Shown here: positions 1 through 9,535 of the stretch, one piece after another | How positions within the stretch are numbered: the first letter of the stretch is position 1 | Layout: the number at the start of each line of letters is the position of its first letter | From: Ichthyophis bannanicus | Taxonomy: Eukaryota; Chordata; Amphibia; Gymnophiona; Ichthyophiidae | Reading direction: 5' to 3' | NCBI GenBank assembly: GCA_033557465.1 | Contig: CM066033.1 | Coordinates: forward strand, 231,262,109-231,326,108 | DNA: 64,000 nucleotides | Notes under the pieces: model-generated | What the model was told of the DNA's origin: nothing | The model's input: the letters and a program-made list of their open reading frames with translations, nothing else | Databases searched by the model: none | Made by a program: the position numbers and the translations under genes

Positions 1-714
1 GGCTGGACAGAGTGTGGCCTGTATGGACATATCAATGTGCAAGTCCCGCAGCAACACATTAACATATGTGCCCATTCACCATAGAAAGGTGTCCCCTGCA
101 CCCACCCAAGGCCAGACCTATGAGACAGTGCTATCCTGTGGACCCACCACTCCCCAACCAACCATGCCCACCCACATGCCACAATATCACAGACAGCCCT
201 GGAATGTGACTGACGCCCACTCTATACACCACTGCCTAATCCCACACCACCTGTGCACCCCATGGGTCCCAACTTCACCCACCAAGCATGCCTCCCCCAA
301 CCCTGGTGCTAGATGACTCCCCTGTGGCCCCTTCCCCCATGCCCACCCCTTTCCCCTCCCCCTCCCTGAGAGCACATGCACTTGTGCCTCAGTCACCATT
401 GTCACAGGTGTGCATGGTGGTGTGTCCTTGGACCCAGAGATGTCATAGCTCATGCTGCCTAACTCTACAATACCCTCATGGAATGGGGGAAACACCATAT
501 GGGGGCCACTGGATGATGGGCCTGGCCCAAGGAGAGGGGGCGCCTGTGTGGTGGGCTCACCAACAGTGGTGTGGGTAGGTGCAGAGGCCCATGTTGTGAC
601 ACCAGTGGAACTTGGGTGCGGAGGCGCAGGTGCACATGCTGCTGAGGAAGCTGCAGCTGAAGGAGCTGCTCCACCATGGCCCTGCCCAGACTCCATACTG
701 GAGTGTGCATGGAG
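1..714. other. CpG-poor CA/TG-rich DNA, probably flank or tail of the Harbinger element
   Basis: No gene can be supported here. Long open frames exist on both strands only because the sequence is stop-poor and CpG-depleted. Minus-strand frame 696 to 187 lies in phase downstream of the Myb-like coiled segment that ends at a TGA near 715. It is Pro/Ser/Gly-rich (about residues 1-60), so it might be a decayed C-terminal tail of that protein, but nothing in it is diagnostic. The left end of the transposon is not visible and probably lies outside the window. Confidence 0.35.
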
Positions 715-1985
715 TCAAGTAGGAACAGACCACACAGGGACATGGCGCAGTTCCATCAGGATCTCCACCATGGTAGACTGGAGGGTGCTGGTAGCCATGG
801 TCAGCTGCTCTGTGGCCATAACATGCCTCTCCTGCAATGCCATGGACTGGTGCATCAGCTCCAGCTGTTGCTCAGGCCGTGCCTTCTGGGCAGCATTGTG
901 AGCAAGCAGATGCTCAGCACATTAACACAGGTATCACTGTGTACCCCTATTGGTGTGTCCCCCTAGGTTGTCGCCATTGTCAATAGGCTGCTGTGGCAGA
1001 AGCGATGGGGAGGGGACCTGGATCTCCAGATCATCTGGGCCAGGGCTAACAGGTGGCTGCTGCAGTGCAGTGGCACCAGCGGTGCTCGGCAGTGGGGCAT
1101 CAGGCAGGGCCCCCCCATCCTGTGGTATGCTCTATGGACACTGTCAGCAGAGCAGGCTCCACTGCCTGTGGAGCTACAGCAGGGGCACCTGTGAAGACAC
1201 AGACAACACCGAGAGGTCAGTCATGCAACTGCCAATGCAATGACGAGGTGGCAGTGTTGCAGCCATGCAGATGAGCCAGTAGGTCAGACAGGCACAGAGG
1301 AGCTACTGATATGTTTAGTCACAGATCCTGTCACCAGTTGCAGAGCCAGATGGGCACAGAGGCCCGTGCACAGATACCCATCCTGGTGCTGTCAGCCCCG
1401 CAAACAGCAGCTGCTGGCCATGCTGCCAATTACCCCAACACACAGGCCAACATTGGAGCAGCCACACACAATGCGAGTGTACCCGGCAGTGGCAGCATGG
1501 ATGGGACAACATGCCAGCCAGTGGTGGTGGCTGTGTGTACATGTGTGCATGCACACAGCGGGAGGGGTGTACAAGGGCAGAGACACACATGGCACATATG
1601 AACCTTGCCCCAGGGATGCCTGAGATGTGTTGAGAGGGCCTATATCGTCTGAGGTGGCTGGGTCAATTGTAGCAAGGATGCACAGATGTTCTGAGAGCTG
1701 CTCCCCCTGCACAACCTCAGCCCATTGCTGTGCCTTCTGGGCAGTGTCATGGTGCACCTGCTGCCACCCGTGCTTCACATCCTCAATGTCATGATTCCAG
1801 TGATATATGGCATTAATATGTTGGCACACATCAAGCCACTGCCGCTGCTTCTCACATGTGTGGATGCATCACCCACCAATTGTGGCAGCTACTGGAGGAT
1901 CTCCTCCAGCATGAGGATCACCTCACCCTCGGAGAACCTTGTCTTCCTGGTAGTGACCTTAGGTGCATTACATGGAGTGTCTGTG
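715..1985 (-). pseudogene. Decayed Myb/SANT-like DNA-binding protein gene of a PIF/Harbinger transposon
   Basis: PIF/Harbinger elements encode a Myb/SANT-like protein that helps bring the transposase to the element ends. Reading minus, a Myb-like start with the motif RKTRFSEGEV and LMLEEILQ lies near 1970-1890. It stops at a TAG (about 1888-1890). The reading then resumes in another frame with a helix of the type EKQRQWLDVCQHINAI followed by DIEDVKHGW (about 1850-1770), the usual second and third helices. A C-terminal coiled segment, MATEQLTMATSTLQSTMVEI, is readable at about 815-750 and ends at a TGA near 715. The stretch between has stops in all frames. At least one stop and one frameshift make it non-functional. 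It lies head-to-head with the plus-strand transposase, a common Harbinger layout. The family assignment rests on motif resemblance only. Confidence 0.55.
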
Positions 1986-2847
1986 ACACACTGGAAAAGG
2001 CCAGAGGTCAGGGACAGGCCCATCTGGGACGTGTATGCTGGAACATGCCAACGCGTACATCTCTGTGTTGATGTGCCTATGCCCGTGTGCATACATACCT
2101 GTGACTGCATACCCTCCACAGTAAAGCAACCACATGGAGTGGTGGGGCTGGCATGTGCATGGGATGCAGAAGGTCAATGGTTTGCCTCCCATAGCTGGTG
2201 CAATGGAGAGAAATGCAAAAGGATGAGCAGCAATTTGCAGAAAGGAAGCAGCCATTGTATGTATGAAGAGAATACTGGACATGATGGGGGCCAGGCACAT
2301 GCAGACAACCTTTATGCTGCATTGATGGGCCTGCGTATACACTGCTCCATGTGTGTTCATGCCTGGGAATGTGCACCTCTGTTCATGTGCCGTAGACACA
2401 TCAATGTTCCCTTGGGCCTGAATGGTTTTGTGGCAGGACTGACAAAGTGCATGATAGTGATGGTGCCACCTGCAGTTCTCCAGGATAAATGACAATGTGC
2501 ATCATTGTGCAGCCAGCTAGCTGGAATGGGTCAGCATGCAGGACTTCCATGGATGGTACATGCTGGTCCTGCTGCCCAACTGTAACCAAGGTGGGCAGGA
2601 CATGGAGTGGAGGCACCCACACACATGTTCTCACAGCAGAGGGTCCAGTACATGGACATAAGTGTTGCAGCCTGTGTGACAAGCTACCAGTTTGACATGG
2701 CTGCCTACATGACCTCTGCCAGTAGCTGGAGCCATGGCTTGAAAGCCCCACACAGAGGGGACAGCTGATACCAGTATACCTGAAGATGACAACAATGCTG
2801 GTGACAGGCTCATTCCAGATGGTGCTACTTATTCCAGATGGTGCTCA
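1986..2847. other. Intergenic or decayed N-terminal region between the two Harbinger genes
   Basis: This stretch separates the minus-strand Myb-like pseudogene from the plus-strand transposase. The transposase N-terminal region (HTH-like part upstream of the catalytic core) would be expected before 2848, but I could not read it in any frame. No promoter motif is recognisable. The sequence is CA/TG-rich like its surroundings. Confidence 0.3.
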
Positions 2848-4228
2848 TTGCAGCTCATTCCAGCTGTAGGGGGACTCAGCCAGTCTGCAGTATTATGGCA
2901 CCTTACACAGTTCCTGGGTACCTACCTGCAGTCCATGGTGCAAACCATCTGCTTCCCAGAAACACAGCAGAACCAGCACCAGACAATGCAGGACCTTTAC
3001 ACTGTTGCAGGATTCCCATTGGTTCTAGGTATGATGGACAGCACATACGTCGCCCTCCAACCTCTGCAATGGAGTGAGGCTGCCTACCAGAACTGCAAGG
3101 CCTTCCACTTAGTCAACATGCACGTGATGTGCAACACACATGGGGAAATCATGGATGTCTGTGCCAAGTACCTAGGATCCTGTCATGATGCCTATGTCCT
3201 GAGCTGGTCAGGGCTCTATGCACAGTTCGAGGGGGGCCATATCACAGGCGGATAGTGACTGGGAAGCATGGTGCACTACATGGGGATGTGTGCTGGGTAG
3301 GTGGCAGTGGGATGCCCTCTATGATCCCAAGGCCCTGTGTGTGGGCTCCTTGGCCCTGGGGGGGGGGCTGCTGGGCATGTACGGGGAGGGTGTCCTGGCC
3401 CTATGCCACCACAATGGGGGTTTGCACAGGGCAACCCCCTGGCAACCCTCTGACATACATGGCCATGGTACATCCTGGCCCTGTATGTATAGAGGTTGGT
3501 CCCACCCACCCCAAACCCACCCTCCAAACGCATCCCATCCCATCTCCCACATCACACACAGTGGCCCTGTGCATGCAGCGAGGGACAGAGGCAGGTAACT
3601 GGAGCATCAGGAGCAGGGCTGCATGCATTGGGGTGTCATGCAGCTTTATCTACTGCTACCCAGAGGTGTACCAAATGTGGGCCAAGCACAGGGCAGGGGC
3701 ACCATACATTCCCACAATGCCCAGGCCCATCCCCAAGCAGGAACTCCTTTGCCTTTGGGGGCACCCAAGCACATGTGGTGGGCTGCGGATACACAATGCT
3801 TCACTGGCACCCCGGGACCATCTAAACAGCGGACACAGACACGCATATACATAGCTGTCCACAGCCCATATGTTAGTAACACATGCCCCCCTCACTGGCA
3901 CACCAGCTGATTGATGGTTTGCTATTCTGTCTCCCACTGCAGTGACTGGGGCTATCCCCTACCTGACTGGCTGCTGACCTCCATATTCCACCTTAGCAAT
4001 CCAGCACAGCACCGGTACAACTGTTCACACTGGACCACACAGGGGATCATTGAGCAAACCTTTGGCCAGTTGAAGTGCCATTTCAGATGCCTGGACTGGT
4101 CCGGGAGGGAACTGCTCTACAGGCCTCGCAAGGTGTGCCAGATCACCATGGCATGCTGCATGCTCCACATCTATGTCCTGTGGTGCTGGCAGCCACTGCT
4201 AGATGAGCCTGAGCCAGTCCTGAGGTGA
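2848..4228 (+). pseudogene. PIF/Harbinger (HARBI1-type) DDE transposase, interrupted
   Basis: This is the transposase/nuclease of a PIF/Harbinger DNA transposon (DDE_Tnp_4 type), which cuts and joins element ends in the nucleus. The first block (2848-3253) has SQSAVLWHLTQFLG, then GMMDSTYVAL with the first Asp (residue 64), a conserved AFHLVNMHVMCNTHGEI stretch, and GSCHDAY with the second Asp (residue 114). It ends in AQFEGGHITGG just before a TAG. The second block (3940-4228) opens with SDWGYPLPDWLLTS and carries GIIEQTFGQLKCHFRCLDWSG with the catalytic Glu, then a VCQITMACCMLH helix. All three catalytic residues survive. The blocks are separated by about 690 bp without transposase homology; a pyrimidine tract and AG directly precede the second block, so an intron is possible. 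The N-terminus is missing. Probably inactive. Confidence 0.8.
3254..3939 (+). other. Possible intron or insertion inside the Harbinger transposase
   Basis: About 690 bp lie between the second-Asp block and the Glu block of the transposase. The right border reads as a pyrimidine-rich tract followed by CCCACTGCAG and then the resumed coding sequence, a good vertebrate 3' splice site. A donor of the type GGGTAGGT is seen near 3296-3303, but the coding sequence before it does not match the family well. Harbinger transposase genes often contain introns, so I favour an intron over an insertion. Confidence 0.4.
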
Positions 4229-5760
4229 TGGCAATGAGCTAGATGCTGTCACAGACACGACCCAGGGCTCACAGTCCAGGGGTGTGGTGGTGCATGACAG
4301 CCTTGTCCAGGCACACTTTGCCTGACAGCCTGAGCCATATGTTCTCCACCTGAACCAACCAATTCACATGCCAGTGCCTGGGGAAGGGCTGTGGCACATG
4401 CAGCATTCGCCATGAACCTGTGCATGTCCACACCATGCAGACATGGCCTATGTGGCTGGCCCATGTCTCTGTGCATCATGCATATTGCCTGCCTGGGACA
4501 TTGGGCAATGCAGTGTGCCATCATAGACAGCTGGTATGGGGACTGCCTCTGGGTCAGAGGGGTTCAGGTCCTGCCCCACCAATATTTTTGCTGACATGTG
4601 CCAGGGGTGCAATGTCCACCTGGCCATGTGCTGTGCTCCCCCAGACACCATGTGTGCCATGACATGTAACCAGTGGCATCTTCCAATGGTGCCTTGCATG
4701 GAGGTACACGTGTCTGGACATGTGCATACATGGCATGGCACCCACGGCTGCCACAGCTGGGACACACACATTGCACAGTCCACTTGTCCCTTGTGCAACT
4801 GTCACTCACCCATTGCCCAATGCCAGTGTTGTATATGTGGCAGCTGTGATGGGGGAGCGGGTCATGTGCATGGTGTGCAGCATATACATGGTTCTCCCAG
4901 CAAGGCACCTTCCTGCTACACAGGGCATGCATGGCAGCCATCAGGTGTCTGTGGAAGCATGTGGCCCCTGCCCCCAGCCTATCCACACTGCCACTGGCCC
5001 CCCTATGGCACACTGGCTCACACAGTCCACGTGTCACATGCCTGGGACCCCATGCACCCAACCGTTACCTCCTGCCATGCCTATTGTGCTGCTAGCATTG
5101 GTGGACCACCCCAGGTCCACACTCTCTCCCTGGCACTGCATAGTATGGCTGGTCAGCTGCGAGCCACATCCTGCCCATAACCATGCACCACACACAGCAC
5201 ATCCATCTCCCACTCAGATTCCACGTCCAGTGCTGCTGTTGCAATTGGCCCTGACTATGCAGTCTATCTGCTGTGCCTCCCTACCTTCCAAGTCATAGGT
5301 CCCTCCACATCCCTCCTCGGAGGCATCCACACATCTGGACCACCCCCATGACCTGGGTCTGCCACATCCAAGGTCTACTCTTGGCCATTCTCCTCTCCCC
5401 ATCCTGCCCTCTCTGCATGGCATGGGCCACTAGTGTATGTGCTGCAGCCAGCTTCATTGCCCTAAGTCATGGCACACCTGTGGACTGCTGGCAGTGTTGC
5501 TGCCACATGTTCATGGCTCCCCCTCCCCTCCCATTTGGTGCCTTCCCTTTCCCTCTGGGTGTTTGCTCAATCTCTTGCTACTGTGGTGGCCAGTTTACCT
5601 GGCTATTTGGCTCAGCTATGCATGGGCTACCATGAACATGTGGCATACAACACAGTGTCTCACCTGTAGTGCTACACATATGAATGGGGCCATTATTGGT
5701 CAGGATTGCTGTGGGCAATAGCCACATAGGCACACAAGGCACACATGTAGAGCAGCATAA
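4229..5760. other. CA/TG-rich DNA without recognisable gene
   Basis: The sequence is rich in CATG, TGTG and CACA words and poor in CpG, and has long but unconvincing open frames on both strands. I see no protein motif, terminal inverted repeat or tandem array. It may be the interior of the Harbinger transposon or of an older element it landed in. Confidence 0.3.
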
Positions 5761-5761
5761 A

Positions 5762-7207
5762 ACTTTATTAACGCAGCAAACATGTATGGGACAGACACAG
5801 GATATAGGCAAACAGTTCCCTCACACATTGGCTAACAGGTGTGCCCCACAGCACTCAACCTCTGCCCCTACTGCTCCTACAGGGCCATTACCACTGCCGG
5901 CCAGTTTGCCCTGGTGGCTGTCACTGCACCAGCAGTCACTGTCATGGCTCATGCTGCTCATTGATGTGGCTGCTCATTGATACGGCTGCTCCTGCACGCC
6001 TCCCATATGGTGGGGCCCACTCAGTGCTTCACAGGACTGCCTGCTGTGTGACTGGGAGGTTGGGGCTGCAGGTGGGCCTCCAGCAGCACTCACAGGCCCT
6101 TGAGCTCACCCCTCAGGCCATCTCACCCCTGAAGCCTTCTACATGGTGTGAAAGATGGGAGAAGGGCCTGTGCATCCGTGCAAGGCCGCGTGCCAGCACA
6201 TGCTCCAGATGGGCCATGGTATGTCTTCGGGGGCCTCCACCTGCCTCTTGGGCCCCCTCATCGGGGGGTGTGGCCCACCAACATGGGCACATCGCTCCCA
6301 CATGCACCTGCCCTCAGGCACCTCTGCCGCATCACTGCCTTCATCATTGTCATGACCTGGCACCACCACAGCCTCCTGGCAACCCCTGCTTCCATAACCT
6401 GGGCCCCCCACTGCCTCCTCACCATCCGCATCCCCGTGCCAGCTGCACTGTCACATCCCACCCCACCCACACACTCAGAACCCCTATCCACTCTGTGCAC
6501 CACCCTCACCCAACTCTCCCCCTGTATGCCTCCATCCCCTCCCCCTCACACCCACCCTCCTGCCAGTCCCACACCCCCACACACTCCCCCTGAATGCACA
6601 CCAGCCCCTCCTACCCTCCAACCACTCACCCTCCCCTTGCACTCACCCGCTGCCCCCTCAGCCTGTGATGACACAGTCTCCCCACAACACTCTATGGAAC
6701 ACCCCCAGCCATCCTCCCTGTCATGCCACACACTCCCTCCCCCTGTTTCTGCAGCACCTGTGCATGGCACCGGTGGGACCTGGCCATTGACCTGCTGCAC
6801 ATTATCCCTCAGGTGTGCTGTGGGACATAGGCCCCCCTGTCTACTGCCATCAGCTCTGCCCCTTTCAGTGAGAATACTGCCTACTGATGATGTTGGGATA
6901 GACAGGAGGATGGGACAAAGGCAGTGCACTGCTGCTGCCCTCACTGGTGGTCATGCTGCCACTCCCGCTGGGGCTTGGGGATGCATCTATGCCAGCGTCC
7001 TCCATGGTGTCAGGGGTGAAGCCATCAGAGGATGGGGTGGGGAATCCTCCTCCTGCTGTGCTGCCACTGTGGAGGACAGAGGTCATGGTTAGCTGCATGG
7101 CTGTGGTGTCTCTGCTGTGTGTCTGACAAGTCATCCATGAGCAGTTGGGTTCCTGGTATGCCAGAGGCATAGGCTGCAGTCATTCCAGGCCCATGGATGG
7201 CCCACAT
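5762..7207 (-). other. Unidentified minus-strand transcript-like region ending in a poly(A) signal
   Basis: On minus an AATAAA signal lies at about 5762-5770, followed by ordinary sequence. Upstream of it (7170-6865) is a 101-residue open frame rich in Ser, Gly and Pro, with GSTAGGGFPTPSSDGFTPD and ending near ISRQYSH. A further minus frame at 6307-6113 contains a helix-prone stretch (MAHLEHVLARGLARMHRPF). The composition resembles the low-complexity tail of Harbinger accessory proteins, but I recognise no family. Stops and frame changes separate the pieces. It could be a second, decayed element gene or chance. Confidence 0.25.
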
Positions 7208-8554
7208 CAGGTCTGTGTTTTCTGTGTCAACCTCTGGACAGTGCTCCTGTCACTACCACTACCACTGTGGTGTAGAAGGAGGCCTCTTTGTGTCATCTTA
7301 CCATGCTCAGTTCCCATACCTCTATGTGGGATATCATGGTGGCTTCGTCACACATGTCCACACTCTGCTCTTCCTGTTGCTGCACTACTGTGATTGCTGG
7401 GGAGGGGGGATGAGCACACAAACAGGGTGTTCCAGCATGTCCCTGTTCTGCAGGGGGTGGGACAGTATGGGCCAGGACTATGTGTTGTGGGAACGTGGGG
7501 TGGGAGAATGTGCCTGGGGAACTACTACATTTGCACCCATCATTTTATACTGTGCCTCCCCTCTGACTTGCTCTGCTCTTGCTTCCTAGCATCTGGGAAC
7601 ACTCACAGCTTTAGCTGGTGGTTCTGTGCCTGACCCATGGTGCTCAGGGTGCTGGGTTGGCTTCCTGTCTGGGGGCATGTACAGGGCCATTTTTTTGGGC
7701 TACTCAGGAGACATCTGTGTGACCTGGGGCTGTGGTTGACATTCTGGGACTGCTCTCTGCTATGTGTGTCCCTTCCATCTGTCTCTGTGTCCCCCCTGTG
7801 CCTTCACTGTGGACCTGCTTGCATCCTGTTCTCCCTTGTTTCATGGGCCCCTGCTGTGGGGCTGCTCTGTCTGTGCTGTGCTGTCACTGTTGAGCCTGCC
7901 TGCTTTCTGCCAGGGACAGGTCCTGACTTTCCTTGTCCTTCCTCTTCACCTTGGTGCATGCCTGTCTCTGTGCCAACTTGTGTGCTGCTCCAGCCTGCCC
8001 ACTTCTCTCTGCTTTCAGGTTTGTCTGTCTGTGTTGTGATGTACTTACTGGTTGGTATCTGTTCATTGCATTTGGTGTCCTGGGTAAGGGTGGTCCTGAT
8101 GTGTTCCCAGTCCCTGCGTGCTGCTGTGTGGGCTGGCTGCCCCTGTCTGGTGGGGAGGAGAGTCTCCTCCTGCTCCAGGACCATGGTCACCAGCAGTCTT
8201 GTCTCCTCTTTATCATTGGCTGTCGGTATCAATGAGGTTAAGTTAAAATAAAAACAAAGGTAAAACTTCTAGAGGCCTAATGGATCAACATATCCTCTTA
8301 CAGAAGACTTCATCTTTTAATTGGTGAGTCCCTTTTGGGTTCATCCCTTTCTGGTGCATCATTAATTTCTGGTGGCACTATTACCGCAATCTCCTTCGGA
8401 GTGCCCAGATATTTCCTCTGTTGGAGTGGATGTTACCCCTCCTTCTCTACTCATTGTGTCAGTTCAGCATGGGAAGGGGTAGCCCCCCCCTTCCTAAGAT
8501 GCTATAGGGGTCATTTTAGAAACTCTGTTCATGATTTGCCCATGCCCATTCAGG
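7208..8554. other. T/G-rich unique-looking stretch with one unexplained minus-strand open frame
   Basis: The region changes from CA/TG-rich to T/G/C-rich. On minus, 8232 to 7804 encodes 142 hydrophilic residues (Glu, Gln, Thr, Lys, Arg rich; for example KEETRLLVTMVLEQEETLL and TETGMHQGEEEGQGK) with no cysteine-histidine or catalytic motif. On plus the same interval gives a Leu/Cys/Val-rich frame that looks like a shadow. I cannot assign either. No TIR or repeat boundary is visible. Confidence 0.2.
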
Positions 8555-8675
8555 CCATTCTCAATGGAGAAAGGTGAATAAAGGAGTACCTCAGGGATCT
8601 GTGCTGGGCCTGCTGCTTTTTAACATCTTCATAAATGACCTGGAAATAGGAATAATGAGTGAAAATAAGAACATA
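8555..8675 (+). pseudogene. CR1-type LINE reverse transcriptase fragment
   Basis: A short plus-strand frame reads [20 protein letters not shown] followed by DLEIGIMSE. This is the conserved RT block just before the catalytic YADD/FADD motif in CR1/Jockey-clade LINEs. The fragment stops where the A/T-rich tail of the neighbouring L2 begins (about 8676), so the L2 insertion or a rearrangement cut it off. Only about 35 residues survive. Confidence 0.7.
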
Positions 8676-8951
8676 ATTTTATTTATTTATTTATTTTATT
8701 TATTTAGCAAACACTTATATACCGCTACTTCCAGCGATCAGAAGCGGTTTGATTAAAGTCTTTGGGATATGTCACAAAATCAAGACAGGAAGATTGGGGC
8801 ATAGATAGAAAGAAGAGGGGTAATACACAGCACACATCGCAGGGTCTAGGTATAGCCCTCCAGTAGGTATCATTCATATGTACCAAAGCGATTATCCTTT
8901 AACTATTTACATTTGACAAACAGCTATTTGTTTCTTTTCATCTTGTTGGAT

Positions 8952-9239
8952 TCACAGCTGGCCATAGTGGCAGTTGAATAGGTGAGTTTTTAATTTTTTT
9001 CTGAAATTGAGTAGGTCTTTTGTTGCTCTCATCTCATGTGGTAGGTTGTTCCATAAAGTGGGGGCAGAGAAGGAGAATGCTCTGCGGCCAGTACTGGATT
9101 TTACATGTCTGATGCTGTTTGGAACTATAAGTGTGTCTTCGTTTATGGTTCTCCTGCTTCTGGAGCTAGTTTGCAAGGTGATCAGGGTGGAAAGGAATGA
9201 AGGGGCTAGGTTGTGAATTAGTTTGAATGTCGTTACCAA
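8952..9239 (-). pseudogene. C-terminal end of the L2 ORF2, separated by the SINE
   Basis: This 95-residue minus frame starts MVTTFKLIHNLAPSFLSTLI and contains APTLWNNLPHEMRATKDL and FRKKLKTHLF before a stop. This is the standard L2 C-terminal end, which directly follows the LHWLPV...RI block in intact elements. That block ends the upstream part at about 9535, so the two parts were one ORF before the SINE landed. A few residues may be missing at the junction. Confidence 0.8.
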
Positions 9240-9535
9240 TGTTTTATTTATTTTATTTACATTCTCTTATATACCGCGCTATTCTGCATCAGTGCGGTTT
9301 ACATTGAACAAACTGAAATTACATTGAACAGGGCATTATAACTTGGAGATAACTATTTTACAGGGAACATGGGCTATGGAGGGTTAAGTGGCTTGCCCAA
9401 GACCACAAGGAGCACCTGTGGGACTAGAAACCCCAGTCCTTCCGGCCCAAGGTTGCTGTCCTTTAGTGGGATTTGAACCCCCGACCTTCCGGCCTGAAGT
9501 ACCTTGCCCCAACCACTAGGCTACTCCTAGTATTG
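9239..9535 (-). mobile_element. CORE-type tRNA-derived SINE inserted in the L2 ORF
   Basis: Read on minus, the head begins GGAGTAGCCTAGTGGTT (pol III A box) and continues to GGGGGTTCAAATCCCAC (B box). A core segment contains CTTGGGCAAGCCACTTAACC, the CORE-SINE/MIR-like signature. The 3' end has GTTTACATTGAACAAAC-type sequence (as read on plus), a GCGCGGTATATAAGAG stem and an AAATAAATAAAAT tail. It is close to full length. A clear target-site duplication is not visible. Another good copy is at 50034-50330. Confidence 0.85.

Noticed and set aside
6148..7092. A 314-residue plus-strand open frame, Pro/Ser/His-rich
   Set aside because: CpG-poor, C-rich sequence has few stops in this frame; there is no motif, and other frames are also open. 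Treated as chance.
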